Source: Candidatus Bathyarchaeota archaeon
GTDB lineage: Archaea; Thermoproteota; Bathyarchaeia; Bathyarchaeales; Bathycorpusculaceae
Assembly: GCA_026014545.1 (NCBI GenBank)
Contig: JAOZIH010000006.1
Location: forward strand, 47,849-111,848
Direction: 5' to 3'
Length of the DNA: 64,000 nt
Position numbers and translations under genes: made by a program. A model generated the notes under the pieces. That model searched no databases, was not told the origin of the DNA, and saw only the letters and a program-made list of their open reading frames with translations. Positions 1 through 8,188 of the stretch are shown here, one piece after another. Each line of letters opens with the position of its first letter. Positions within the stretch are counted from its first letter, which is position 1.

Positions 1-1
1 C

Positions 2-262
2 TACCTCATAGAAGAATACTACGCCTGCCCAAGATGCCTCTCCAGAATAGGCAACATTGAAAGCAACAAAATCATAGAACACGAAGAAGCAGAAGAAGCA
101 AAACAGGAAGAACACGCCGCCCAGAAATCCGAAATTGAAGAAAAAAGTGAAGGTAGCCCGGTTTGTGCGCATCACTTAGGCTATTTAAAGCAGCGACCAA
201 AAAACACGCCTATACCTGAAGAATGTTTCACATGTGCCAAGATGATCGAGTGCATGACATAG
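2..262 (+). CDS. C-terminal end of a zinc-binding protein (partial)
   Basis: The frame is open from the window edge to a TAG at 260-262, giving 86 residues of an unknown longer protein. It starts with a CPRC pair (around residues 9-12), passes a Glu/Lys-rich linker, and ends with further Cys residues (VCAHH, ECFTCAKMIEC), so it probably binds metal through at least two Cys clusters. The upstream part is outside the window, so the family cannot be named. Function unknown. Confidence 0.6.
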   Translation, partial: YLIEEYYACPRCLSRIGNIESNKIIEHEEAEEAKQEEHAAQKSEIEEKSEGSPVCAHHLGYLKQRPKNTPIPEECFTCAKMIECMT

Positions 263-494
263 CGGCTTCCTTTCGGCTTATATCTCCAGAAGCACCTATC
301 TTTAAAAATCCTGCTAAATAATAGCTTCTAAAACTATGCTATCAATAGATTAGTGAGCTTTCGCCCTCTGTAAACTTCTCGCAGTTCCTTTTGTATCTAC
401 CATACTACATGCCTCAGCTAAAGCGTATAACGCAGAAAAGGAACAAAAGCATTAACTAACAGACAACGCTTGAATCTCTGTAGGTTGCGAGTAA

Positions 495-1190
495 ATGAGC
501 AGAACAATCTATTTTCATCACAGCGCCAGAATCTTCGCCATTCTCTTCTTGCTTCTAATATTCGTTACCGGCCTAATCTTCCTCGGTGCAGTCAGCGTGG
601 CATTCGCAAACATTGGCTTCACACCCATGACAGTATTCCTAATCCTGGCATGCACCCTGTTCGGAAGCACAATTAACATTCCATTAATGAAAATCAAGAC
701 TGTAGTGCCCATAATAAGGGAGGAATACGTGAGATACTTGTGGGTAACTTACAGAATCCCCTACGTGGAATACGAAACGGCAGTCACCACGGTTGCGGTT
801 AACGTCGGCGGCGCGCTAATACCATCAGCCGTCAGCCTCTACCTGCTCAGCAAAGCTGAGCCCTTAATGATATTCTATAGCCTAATCGGCGTAGCAACAG
901 TTGCCCTATTCACATATGCGGTAGCGAAGCCTGTAAAAGGCGTAGGCATAGTTACTCCCGCCTTTCTTCCACCTTTAGCTGCGGCAGCCATAGCTCTTTT
1001 TCTGTCGCCTGCTCAACCGCAGATAATTGCTTACGTCTCCGGCGTACTTGGCACGCTCATAGGCGCGGATTTGTTAAACTTGAGTAGCATACCTAAACTC
1101 GGCGCACCAATAGCCAGCATAGGCGGCGCCGGAACGTTTGACGGAGTTTTTCTAAGCGGCATAATTGCTGTGCTCCTCGTAGGCCTTTGA
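495..1190 (+). CDS. DUF1614 family integral membrane protein
   Basis: A 231-residue, very hydrophobic protein with about six predicted membrane segments. The first starts near residue 9 and the last ends at the C-terminus. The segment rich in Gly/Ala/Pro after residue 90 and the GxLIGADLLNL and GAxTFDGVF stretches resemble the DUF1614 family of archaeal and bacterial membrane proteins, whose function is not known. The 232 bases upstream hold no gene I can support. Called on general resemblance, so the family name is moderately sure and the membrane nature very sure. Confidence 0.75.
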   Translation: MSRTIYFHHSARIFAILFLLLIFVTGLIFLGAVSVAFANIGFTPMTVFLILACTLFGSTINIPLMKIKTVVPIIREEYVRYLWVTYRIPYVEYETAVTTVAVNVGGALIPSAVSLYLLSKAEPLMIFYSLIGVATVALFTYAVAKPVKGVGIVTPAFLPPLAAAAIALFLSPAQPQIIAYVSGVLGTLIGADLLNLSSIPKLGAPIASIGGAGTFDGVFLSGIIAVLLVGL

Positions 1191-1255
1191 CGCCTAAAAA
1201 AGCTAATGAGCGGGGTAAAGGCATTTTAGCGCATCATTTTGTAGCGACTAATTGG

Positions 1256-1915
1256 TTATAGGTTGAAGGGTATTTCGTTTTTCAGTTTCTTCAGGGTTTC
1301 CCGTATCACTGCTTCTCTCAAGTTTAGGTCTGTTGAGATTTTCTCGATGTCTTCACATCTTTCATCCAGCAAGAAGTACAGAATTCTTTTTTCAACTGTT
1401 GACCTTGCCTGTGTATTCAGTATATCGGCGACTCTTTTCATAGCGAGGTTTCTGATGTAAAGCAGCGCAGTCCTTTCATCCTCAATTCTTGAGATTTTCT
1501 CATCTATTTCTGTTATAAGCTTATATAAACTCTCCAAGCTTTCATTTTGCTTAGATTCGCTAATTCTGCGCAGGAGGGCGTCGTAGTCTTTGGAAAGATT
1601 GTTTGGTAAGCTTTCGAAAGCGAAAACCTGCTCGTTGTAAAGGTGAGGCCCAAAACTGATTGTTACGCATGCTGATTTGTTGAGGAAGTAGAGTCTACGC
1701 TTAGGACCGTATGGGCTATCTTCCAAGCTGGAGGAAACAATGCCGTGGCGTTCCATCATGGCTAGATGCGCGGCAACAAGCTGCTGTCCTATGCCTAGCT
1801 CCTTGGCTATCTCAAGCGGATAGCTTGGCTCTTGGCTTAAACGCTTGATTATTCTCCGCCTAATTGGATTCTCAATCGCGGTAAGGATAGCGTCAATTTG
1901 AGAAGAATTAACCAT
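1256..1915 (-). CDS. ArsR-type winged-helix transcriptional regulator
   Basis: About 219 residues. The N-terminal 75 residues form a winged helix: IRRRIIKRLS, then EIAKELGIGQQLVAAHLAMMERHGIV as recognition helix, then a wing reaching the RRLYFLNKS strand. A long coiled-coil-like helical region (EIDEKISRIEDERTALLYIRN) follows, and the end looks like a second small HTH (DLNLREAVIRETLKKL). I chose the ATG at 1915 because a GGTG ribosome-binding match sits just upstream; ATG 1918 and GTG 1927 are alternatives. It lies next to, and on the same strand as, hsp20, so a stress-regulatory link is possible but not shown. Confidence 0.8.
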   Translation of the reverse strand: MVNSSQIDAILTAIENPIRRRIIKRLSQEPSYPLEIAKELGIGQQLVAAHLAMMERHGIVSSSLEDSPYGPKRRLYFLNKSACVTISFGPHLYNEQVFAFESLPNNLSKDYDALLRRISESKQNESLESLYKLITEIDEKISRIEDERTALLYIRNLAMKRVADILNTQARSTVEKRILYFLLDERCEDIEKISTDLNLREAVIRETLKKLKNEIPFNL

Positions 1916-1966
1916 CATCTTCACCACGCGTTAACAGAAAAAAAATTTGGGCGAGGCGGGACGGTT

Positions 1967-2491
1967 TCACTTCAGCTCAACCTTGTGCGGAGCCTCAGCA
2001 GCCTTCGGCTCTTTCTTCGGTACTCTCAGCTCAAGCACGCCGTCCTTCATTGAGCCCTCGGCCTTTGCTGGTATGACTTCCTCTGGGAAGGCAATGTATC
2101 TTTGCATTGAGGAGTAGGCTCTTTCACGGTGAACGTAGTTCCTGCGCTTCTCTTCTTTTTCTTCTTTGCGTTCGGCTCTGATGGTAACGCCGTCTTTGGT
2201 GACTTGAACGTCAACCATGTCCTTGCTGAATCCTGGCAGCTCGGCTGTGACAATGTAGGAGTCGCCGTTGTCAATTAAGTCAACTGCGGCATATCGCGTC
2301 GGCAACGCTGGTGCTTCAGCGATTGTGGGTGCTATGGGGAAGAATGGCCTTAGCAGGTCATCGAAGGATCTGCGGAATTCCTCGAATAAGCGGTCGAACT
2401 GCCTTGATATGCTGAATGGGTCCGTCCACCTCGCCAGAGCAGTTTCAGGTGATACGGTGCTTTCGGTTACTCTTGTTTTCCGGGTAACCAT
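1967..2491 (-). CDS. hsp20: Small heat-shock protein, Hsp20/alpha-crystallin
   Basis: A 174-residue ATP-independent holdase chaperone. The N-terminal region (about 1-60) is Phe/Arg-rich, with FSISRQFDRLFEEFRRSF. The alpha-crystallin domain runs from about 65 to 155 and carries the typical VTAELPGFSKDMVDV strand, the YVHRERAYSSMQRYIAFPEEV region and the GVLELRVPKKE end. Start is the ATG at 2491, preceded by an excellent GGAGGTGAT ribosome-binding site. The promoter region contains an 8-bp inverted repeat, consistent with repression. Confidence 0.95.
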   Translation of the reverse strand: MVTRKTRVTESTVSPETALARWTDPFSISRQFDRLFEEFRRSFDDLLRPFFPIAPTIAEAPALPTRYAAVDLIDNGDSYIVTAELPGFSKDMVDVQVTKDGVTIRAERKEEKEEKRRNYVHRERAYSSMQRYIAFPEEVIPAKAEGSMKDGVLELRVPKKEPKAAEAPHKVELK

Positions 2492-2512
2492 GCCACATCA
2501 CCTCCATGTTAA

Positions 2513-2535
2513 CTATACAACTTTTATTTGTATAG
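2513..2535 (-). promoter_or_regulatory. hsp20 promoter with operator-like inverted repeat
   Basis: Perfect 8-bp inverted repeat (ctatacaa, 7-base spacer, ttgtatag) about 22-44 bases upstream of the hsp20 ATG. It overlaps an A/T-rich TATA-like stretch (2530-2546). The Shine-Dalgarno match ggaggtgat is at 2497-2505. An inverted repeat over the TATA box or start site is where archaeal heat-shock repressors bind; which protein binds here is unknown. Confidence 0.5.
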
Positions 2536-2694
2536 CCAAAATATACATGGAAAAACTGTAATATAAAAACTTTACGCTGGATTCAGCATGCCTGAAACAC
2601 ACAGAAAACTCCACGAAACACAACAACAAACACCTGCTTCTCACCAGCAAACAAAAGGGGTCTGTCAAAGTCCTTCTTCATCTTCCCCGTCAGA

Positions 2695-2718
2695 CTGGGA
2701 CGGCGACATCATCCCCCG
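2695..2718 (+). repeat. attL: left 24-bp copy of attachment core
   Basis: An exact 24-bp copy of 8437-8460, starting ctgggacggcg and ending catcccccg. It sits 36 bases before the integrase start. The two copies bracket the integrase, Rep and accessory genes, which is the expected arrangement of attL and attR after site-specific recombination. Confidence 0.85.
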
Positions 2719-2753
2719 ATGTTTTAACAACGTCCCCCACTATTTTAAATGTA

Positions 2754-3611
2754 ATGCTCTGGATGAAAAAGGAAGCATATGAAGATTCAACAATCAAGGC
2801 AACAGCGAAGAGATTAAAACACCTGCAAAAGAATTGCCATTTAGCAGACCCAGAAAGCGTAAAAATATTCGTAGCAAACAAGAAATGTAGCAACGCCTTC
2901 AAGGAATGCCTAATAGAAGTTTATGACATATTCATGCGCTCAATGGGACAACAATGGAACAAACCATTCTACGCAAGATACGACAAGCTCCCAAAAATAC
3001 CAACAGAAGAAAAAGTAAACATGCTCATATCACAAGCAACACCACGCATGGCACTCATACTATCAATGTCAAGAGACTTAGGCTCAAGACCCATAGAACT
3101 CACATGGCTAACAGTCGCAGACATCAACCTACAAAACGGAATAGTCAACATAACAGGCGCAAAACACACCATAGGAAGAAACGGAAAACTCAAACCAAAC
3201 ACCTTAGAAATGCTCAAACAGTACATCAACAAAAAACACCTGAATGCAAATGACAGACTATTCCCAACCGAGTCAGAAAACATAAGCGAAGCCTACCGCA
3301 GACTCAGAAACAGATTAGCCGAAAAACTCCAAGACCCAACCTTCAAAACAATACGACTCTACGACTACAGACACTTTAAAGCCTCAATGGAATACCACAA
3401 AACCAAAGACCTACTATACATCAAACAACTCTTAGGACACAAAGACCTAAGAACCACACTGCGCTACACGCAACTACTTGAAAACTTGGGAAACGATGAA
3501 TACACCTGCAAAACAGCCAAAAACATCACCGAAGCCACCAACCTAGTAGAAACAGGCTTTGAATACGTCACCGAAATGGACGGAATTAAAATCTTCCGAA
3601 AACGCAAATGA
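2754..3611 (+). CDS. Tyrosine recombinase (integrase), C-terminal main part
   Basis: 285 residues in the integrated state. The N-terminal 80 residues are a helical core-binding-like region; the catalytic domain follows. Candidate catalytic residues are R112 (GSRPIELTWL), K145 or K147, R206-H207 in YDYRHFKAS, H229 in LLGHKDLRTT and the nucleophile Y238 in RYTQLL. Start ATG 2754 or 2763; a TATA-like tattttaaat lies directly upstream. In the circular element the frame extends upstream through the core to an ATG at 8385, giving 322 residues, so integration trims or swaps the N-terminus. Family: archaeal SSV/XerA-like integrases. Confidence 0.9.
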   Translation: MLWMKKEAYEDSTIKATAKRLKHLQKNCHLADPESVKIFVANKKCSNAFKECLIEVYDIFMRSMGQQWNKPFYARYDKLPKIPTEEKVNMLISQATPRMALILSMSRDLGSRPIELTWLTVADINLQNGIVNITGAKHTIGRNGKLKPNTLEMLKQYINKKHLNANDRLFPTESENISEAYRRLRNRLAEKLQDPTFKTIRLYDYRHFKASMEYHKTKDLLYIKQLLGHKDLRTTLRYTQLLENLGNDEYTCKTAKNITEATNLVETGFEYVTEMDGIKIFRKRK

Positions 3612-3744
3612 AAATAAAAACAACCTTTTTTCTATCAACATTTATGCTTCAGCCATTAGCACATGACCTAGTTAAAACTATTAACAAAGAGCCTTATGTG
3701 AGAATGTAAGGAAAAACGGCATCCCAAGTTTAAAGGAAAAGCAA

Positions 3745-4515
3745 CTAGACATTGAAAGGTATGTTTTCGGCGACAAATTTTCTTCCAGTATCAGTAATGA
3801 AGTAACGGTCACCTTCTCTATGGACATACGCCTTTTCGTGCTCAAGCTTGCCTAAAGTTAAGTTCATGTAACCCGTCTGAATCCTGTTTGCAAGCCAATG
3901 ATTCAATTCTTTAACTGTAGCTCCTTCAGAACCACGATAATACAAAAAAGCCAAAATTTTTTCTGGCAGTTTCAGCTCTGGCTTCAGTATCTTCAAAAAT
4001 CCATTAAAATCCTGAATCAAAGGAATTCTGATTTTCACCAAAGAATTAACCAAATTCTGAGCAGTATTAATGTCTGAAGTATAATAGATTCTTATGAATT
4101 CAGTCATGACCCAATTACAGCAAACCAATGAAAGTGTAGCATCCATAGAATTTGAATCAACATCACCGCCGACATGACCGACATCACGTTTATTTCTAAT
4201 GTCATAAATAACTTGTAAGGTTCTAGGAATCTGAATTCTGATAGATACTGGAAACTTGTCTTTATCGGCTTTTTCAAGCTCTAAAACTTCATTTCTGAAA
4301 TTAACTATTGCTTCCCCTAGTGGAATATATTTTCCTATAGTGACTTGCTGAAGCATTCTAAATGCGACTTCTGCAAATCTTCCCCCTTCAGAACAGCATG
4401 GTCTGTGCTTGCCAAGATAATAATGCTCATTCGCCAATTGATACGACTCGAATAGTTTGTCAAGCAACTCTTTACTAAAAGTCTGCTCAAGCTGCTGTCT
4501 TATCTGCTGTAACAT
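3745..4515 (-). CDS. HEPN-motif protein with C-terminal winged helix
   Basis: 256 residues. The helical N-terminal two thirds hold LGKHRPCCSEGGRFAEVAFR and, at residues 107-114, RNKRDVGH. This is an R-N-x5-H (Rx6H) match to the HEPN ribonuclease motif, followed by GGDVDSNSMDATL. The last 70 residues look like a winged helix (ATVKELNHWL...YFITDTGRKFV). HEPN nucleases commonly act in toxin-antitoxin and abortive-infection systems by cutting RNA. The gene overlaps the end of its upstream partner by 29 bases, so the two are translated together. Function as a nuclease is inferred from the motif only. Confidence 0.6.
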   Translation of the reverse strand: MLQQIRQQLEQTFSKELLDKLFESYQLANEHYYLGKHRPCCSEGGRFAEVAFRMLQQVTIGKYIPLGEAIVNFRNEVLELEKADKDKFPVSIRIQIPRTLQVIYDIRNKRDVGHVGGDVDSNSMDATLSLVCCNWVMTEFIRIYYTSDINTAQNLVNSLVKIRIPLIQDFNGFLKILKPELKLPEKILAFLYYRGSEGATVKELNHWLANRIQTGYMNLTLGKLEHEKAYVHREGDRYFITDTGRKFVAENIPFNV

Positions 4516-5059
4516 TTTCCTTTCTCGGCAAGTCGTGTTCTACAAGGTTTATGCCAGTAGTCGTAATACTGCATCGAATGGGGTTTTCTTTAACTTCAAC
4601 ATAACCTTTGAGTCTTTCGGCGTTGCGGAATGTATCGGGTATGCTCGGTATTCTTGCTCCAACTTCATTGTAGCACGAGACTGCATGACCCGCTTGCATT
4701 TCTCCTATTCCAAGATATTTATCTAAGTAATATGCAAAGAGCGTTATTTTCTCCATGTTGGTCTTAGGATTCTTGCTTTTGAAGAGGTCTTTTAATGCTG
4801 GTTTCTCGTTTCCTTTCGCTTTAAGGTCCAACGGAATCGGGGGGATTCTCTGAACAAGTCCTGCTCCTCTTTTTCTCTTTTGTTTGCCTTTTCCTGCTAG
4901 AGCAGTTGTAACCTCTTGAGTCGATGTTGTCGTGGTGAATCCTGAACTCTGAATGTCCTTTTTGAATGCGTCAAGATATTTGGTTACGAAGGCTTCGCTT
5001 CCTTCTAGCTCGATTGTTCCTTCTTTCAGGTTTATTTTCGCTTTCGTGACTACGCTCAT
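4487..5059 (-). CDS. Partner of HEPN protein; N-terminal beta/helix module plus winged helix
   Basis: About 190 residues from ATG 5059. The N-terminus (KINLKEGTIELEGSEAFVTKYLDAFK) predicts paired strands followed by a helix. A basic Lys/Arg linker (GKGKQKRKRG) and a C-terminal winged-helix-like region (EKITLFAYYLDKYLG to ITTTGINLVEHDL) follow. A longer frame reaches ATG 5119, but a TATA-like gatatatattt lies inside that extension (about 5098-5110), which favours 5059. It overlaps the HEPN gene downstream. A very similar layout occurs in the three genes at 61878-63374. Likely a sensor or antitoxin-like DNA-binding partner; this is inference. Confidence 0.6.
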   Translation of the reverse strand: MSVVTKAKINLKEGTIELEGSEAFVTKYLDAFKKDIQSSGFTTTTSTQEVTTALAGKGKQKRKRGAGLVQRIPPIPLDLKAKGNEKPALKDLFKSKNPKTNMEKITLFAYYLDKYLGIGEMQAGHAVSCYNEVGARIPSIPDTFRNAERLKGYVEVKENPIRCSITTTGINLVEHDLPRKENVTADKTAA

Positions 5060-5307
5060 TGCATTTAAACCTCTAGTTTCAGGAATATATGCATGAGCAA
5101 ATATATATCTTGTCTCCATGGTTGCACTTGAAATAGAAGCTCGGTTAATAGGATTATATGAGACGAGTTATTGTTGAACAGCAAACAACATAACAAAAGT
5201 CACACAACTAATAGAAAATGGATTTAGATACCTCAGAGAAACGGACAGAGCAAAACTATTTAAAAGCGCAAATAAACTCCTTATTTTTCTTTATCCACAA
5301 CATACAC

Positions 5308-5346
5308 GGCGCGTCGCTCCGCTTGCGCGCCGAACGTTCCGCGCAA
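5308..5346. repeat. Overlapping GC-rich inverted repeats in a gene-free stretch
   Basis: Within 5120-5409, which holds no gene I can support, two alternative hairpins overlap: ggcgcg (5308-5313) with cgcgcc (5326-5331), and ttgcgcg (5323-5329) with cgcgcaa (5340-5346). Two aacgtt hexamers follow each other at 5333 and 5352. GC-rich palindromes in an otherwise AT-rich element with a rolling-circle Rep are candidates for an origin or a regulatory site. Confidence 0.45.
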
Positions 5347-5409
5347 AGCCAAACGTTACGCAAGAAAGACTTTCAACTGACGAAAATAACGAACTATAGT
5401 ATTGTGAAA

Positions 5410-5892
5410 CTATCCACCATGATATTTGGCTATGTAGTCTAACGCTTTTTGTGTGACTTGCCATGTTCCATTTTGATATTTGAGGAAGTCTTGTTTCTCC
5501 AGTCGTTTCATGTAATCATCAAACCCGTAACCGCCGAGAACAACTACTCGGCTTTGACGTTGCCAATAATCGTATTGCTGCCTCAAAAAATCAGTTGTTC
5601 TGGGTGTTTGGCATAAGATTGCTATGTGCCTCGCATCTTCAAAATCCAAAATACAGCTTTCACGTTTTCTAATTCTCCCTACTGAGTAAATCAGAATGAC
5701 AATCACAGGCAACAGTACCAGAACGACATAAACTGAAACGGAAGATGTTAGAAAATTATTCAGAGTAGCCCAGAAAGCTACTTTTCCCAAAGCGTCAAAT
5801 ATGGTAAGCAGGGATACGATAATTCCCAGTATTGTTCCTATGGCTAACACAATTTTCCATAGTCGGCTATCCCACATCGACTTTTTAGGCAT
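5410..5892 (-). CDS. Small protein with two N-terminal membrane segments
   Basis: 160 residues. Two hydrophobic helices (about residues 12-34 and 48-71) anchor it. The remaining 85 residues are soluble and end in a compact winged-helix-like region (DDYMKRLEKQDFLKYQNGTWQVTQKALDYI). Start ATG 5892. No family recognised. It is the only membrane protein of the mobile element, lying between the HEPN pair and rep on the same strand. Confidence 0.6.
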   Translation of the reverse strand: MPKKSMWDSRLWKIVLAIGTILGIIVSLLTIFDALGKVAFWATLNNFLTSSVSVYVVLVLLPVIVILIYSVGRIRKRESCILDFEDARHIAILCQTPRTTDFLRQQYDYWQRQSRVVVLGGYGFDDYMKRLEKQDFLKYQNGTWQVTQKALDYIAKYHGG

Positions 5893-5970
5893 TCAATTCA
5901 CTCTTTTTTCTATTGGTTTTTCACTTTTTAAAGATTTGGCAGATGAAGAAGAACTGCAGGTCTTCCAATT

Positions 5971-6285
5971 TTATAATGAGATTTCTTCACCATTCTCTAA
6001 ATTTTCCTCAGAAACAAAACCAAGCGGTATAGAACCTAAACTTCTAAAGAAGCTGTTAACAAATTGACAAACGGTAACGCGCTCAAGATAACCAAAACCT
6101 TCCTTAAATTCAAACATGCCTATATTATAAACGCACATTAAATCATCCCAAACCTTAACCGCTTGAAAATAAATAATATACGGAACAGTAAACAAGCCAT
6201 TACGCTCCACAAACTTCGTGCAAACCTTTCCAAGCTTAATTTTATTCCATTCACGCTCAATTCTGCGCCTAAATTGGCGATTCAT
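5971..6285 (-). CDS. Hypothetical protein following rep
   Basis: About 104 residues from the ATG at 6285, which gives a 17-base overlap with the end of rep; a longer start at 6354 would overlap more. The N-terminus is very basic (MNRQFRRRIEREWNKIKLGK) and the middle aromatic (YIIYFQAVKVWDD). No family recognised. The overlap and shared strand suggest co-translation with Rep. Confidence 0.45.
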   Translation of the reverse strand: MNRQFRRRIEREWNKIKLGKVCTKFVERNGLFTVPYIIYFQAVKVWDDLMCVYNIGMFEFKEGFGYLERVTVCQFVNSFFRSLGSIPLGFVSEENLENGEEISL

Positions 6286-7288
6286 AGCTACCGCTACCCC
6301 GACTAAACTTTCTCTCAGCGACAACTTCCCAAAGAGGTTCACCTTTATCCCCAAACATGCTCACTATTGCACCACGACGAGAAATCGACAATTCAGAAAA
6401 AACACCTAAATAACGAACACGAACCAACTCAGAAGCGCACAAAGGACACTTATGTTTTATACCAACATCTTTCCCATTAATCAAATGCAACTTTCGATAG
6501 GAGCAAACGCCAAACCATGTAGCAGCATGAGACTTCTTAACACCACGCTTTATGCTTGAATGGTTGAGCTGATACCAAGCAGTACCGCCAACCGTCTTGC
6601 GCTTCTCCAAAACCCTAACAATCCAACCATCCTTCTTATTCTCACGCCTCGTTACGCCCTCAAACCCGCCACAAGCGTAACAATCCGCACCCTTACAACG
6701 CCTACACTTGCCATAGCCTTCACCACCAACAAACCCCAAAACGTGAAAATGAGGATTCCAATACCAACCAATAGGCAAGCCAGTTTCACGACTTACATGC
6801 CTATTACGATAACGAAAAGCATGAAAAATCATAGAGCCACCAATCACACCACGATTAGAAAGAATCTTGACAGCCCTTTTGCGTAGAGCCTCAAGACTCG
6901 AACCGTACTCTTTCTTAGGCACGGACACAACAATATGTTCGACTAACCCGAAACGCTTGGAAGCCTCTTGCAAACGCTTCTCCATGCGAGTAGCCTCTCT
7001 CACAGCCCAACCATACTTAAAACAAACGGGGCACGTTGGTTTATCGCACGACTGATAAACAGACCTAACATACACAGAATCCTTAGGCAAATCAGGATAA
7101 AACCAACGAACTTGATTATGCAATTCAACATTCAAACACCCCTCAAACCGCTTAAACTTGCCACACTCAGAATTAGTCTGCTCACCATGACCAACCAGCA
7201 CATACTCTCCATAACTCCAGAAGTCATCTCGCACTTCAAGCTCAGGAGCAACCCCGCCGTAACTCTGTTTACATAATGTCGGAATCAC
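6269..7288 (-). CDS. rep: Rolling-circle replication initiator (HUH Rep)
   Basis: A HUH endonuclease that would nick one strand of the plasmid form and start rolling-circle replication. Counting from the upstream-most ATG at 7387: zinc-type CDKPTCPVC at 114-122, the HUH motif HFH at 213-215 (WNPHFHVLGF), candidate catalytic Tyr 272 (WYQLNH), and further CxxC pairs (CRRC, CYAC, CPLC). This matches Reps of archaeal RCR plasmids and pleolipovirus-like elements. Start is uncertain: the ATG at 7387 would overlap the divergent regulator, so I chose the GTG at 7288, just after the operator repeats. Confidence 0.8.
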   Translation of the reverse strand: MIPTLCKQSYGGVAPELEVRDDFWSYGEYVLVGHGEQTNSECGKFKRFEGCLNVELHNQVRWFYPDLPKDSVYVRSVYQSCDKPTCPVCFKYGWAVREATRMEKRLQEASKRFGLVEHIVVSVPKKEYGSSLEALRKRAVKILSNRGVIGGSMIFHAFRYRNRHVSRETGLPIGWYWNPHFHVLGFVGGEGYGKCRRCKGADCYACGGFEGVTRRENKKDGWIVRVLEKRKTVGGTAWYQLNHSSIKRGVKKSHAATWFGVCSYRKLHLINGKDVGIKHKCPLCASELVRVRYLGVFSELSISRRGAIVSMFGDKGEPLWEVVAERKFSRGSGSYESPI

Positions 7289-7306
7289 GTTTAACCACAA
7301 AGGATA

Positions 7307-7343
7307 TGTAGCTACTGTCCGTATTTTCCATTGTGTAGCTACT
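7307..7343. promoter_or_regulatory. Direct repeats between rep and its divergent regulator
   Basis: The 10-mer tgtagctact occurs twice, at 7307-7316 and 7334-7343, with starts 27 bases apart. They fill the space between the probable rep start (7288) and the regulator ATG (7344). This is the expected position for operator sites of an autoregulating HTH protein controlling both genes, or for Rep-binding iterons. Confidence 0.5.
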
Positions 7344-7910
7344 ATGTCGAACCGAAAAGACCATAAAGCCATGGAGAGAAGAGACAAAATCTACAAATTG
7401 GTGCTACAAAGTAGCACGAAAGGCATCAGAGCTATTGAAATCGCAAGCAAACTCCAAATTCATAAAACCGTGGTTTACCGCGACCTCAATTCTCTTTATC
7501 TCATGGGAAAAGTTGAAAGTGACCAAGGAATATGGCGTGCAAAAACTGGAGAGCAAACTATTCAACCCTTGGAAAAGGAGATTGTGATAGAACTCCCAAT
7601 ACCAAAGAATGAATGGCAACGATTGGCACTTCTAGAACATTTTGCTAGGGATTGGGAAGAACATTTTCCGAATGATAAAAATAATGCATACCGAATCAGC
7701 CTTGAAAAATTCAATGAAACAAGAACTATAAAGATAAAAGGCAAAAATGTAGATGACATCGATTTAGAGAAGATAGGAACCCTCATCCACCAAGCTATTC
7801 AGAAAAGCTCTGCATTCAGCTTCAAAGGACTTATCAAAGGTCTTAGGAAATCACTCCCTATTAGTAGTGCAATCGACAACGAAAAAGGCAAAGATGCAGA
7901 CAAGCAGTAG
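7344..7910 (+). CDS. Winged-helix DNA-binding regulator of the element
   Basis: 188 residues. The N-terminal 65 residues form an HTH (RRDKIYKLVLQSSTKGIRAI, then IASKLQIHKTVVYRDLNSLYLMGKV). The rest is a charged helical region of no recognised family. The ATG abuts the second tgtagctact repeat, so the mRNA is probably leaderless. Divergent from rep; likely copy-number or lysogeny-type control. An internal gtgcta/tagcac inverted repeat (7401-7417) lies in the coding sequence. Confidence 0.7.
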   Translation: MSNRKDHKAMERRDKIYKLVLQSSTKGIRAIEIASKLQIHKTVVYRDLNSLYLMGKVESDQGIWRAKTGEQTIQPLEKEIVIELPIPKNEWQRLALLEHFARDWEEHFPNDKNNAYRISLEKFNETRTIKIKGKNVDDIDLEKIGTLIHQAIQKSSAFSFKGLIKGLRKSLPISSAIDNEKGKDADKQ

Positions 7911-7992
7911 AAACATAAATCCAAGCTTCGGAAGAAAAACTCCATTAAGTACTTTTCTTTAGGGAAGAAAAGCTACCAAAAGAACCCAGCAA

Positions 7993-8187
7993 TTACCAAG
8001 AATTGCCCAGCGCGCAAGAAAAACACGTGCCCTTGCGCTCTGGAACAGACCACTTGTGCCCTCTCTTACAGTGAAGGGCAACGCAGTCAAAGACCAACAC
8101 AGGAATGACACACAGCCAACACAACGTCATTTCCTCAAAAACCACGCTTTTCCCACTCAAAGCGCCCTCTGCTCTCGCAGTCCTCAA
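7993..8187 (-). CDS. Possible small Cys-rich protein
   Basis: A 64-residue frame; a shorter start (MTLCWLC...) is more likely. The C-terminal half has CKRGHKW followed by CFSC, which could form a small zinc knuckle, and the N-terminal half is hydrophobic. No family and no clear ribosome-binding site. It lies in the otherwise gene-poor right arm of the element (7911-8384), and an unrelated frame overlaps it on the other strand. Confidence 0.3.
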   Translation of the reverse strand: MRTARAEGALSGKSVVFEEMTLCWLCVIPVLVFDCVALHCKRGHKWSVPERKGTCFSCALGNSW

Positions 8188-8188
8188 G

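Noticed and set aside
2695..2718. The 24-bp repeat as the 3' end of a tRNA gene
   Set aside because: It has no T-loop (ttcaaat/ttcgaat) and no acceptor pairing in either flank.
2588..2782. 65-codon open frame running through attL
   Set aside because: No ribosome-binding site, low-complexity Gln/Ser composition, and it spans the recombination core, so its second half is accidental.
5218..5442. 74-codon frame over the GC-rich palindromes
   Set aside because: Composition is unlike protein, no start signal, and it overlaps the 3' end of a better gene on the other strand.
6560..7276. Several + strand frames opposite rep
   Set aside because: Shadows of the rep gene: rep has clear HUH and Cys motifs, while these have Pro/Thr-rich low-complexity products.
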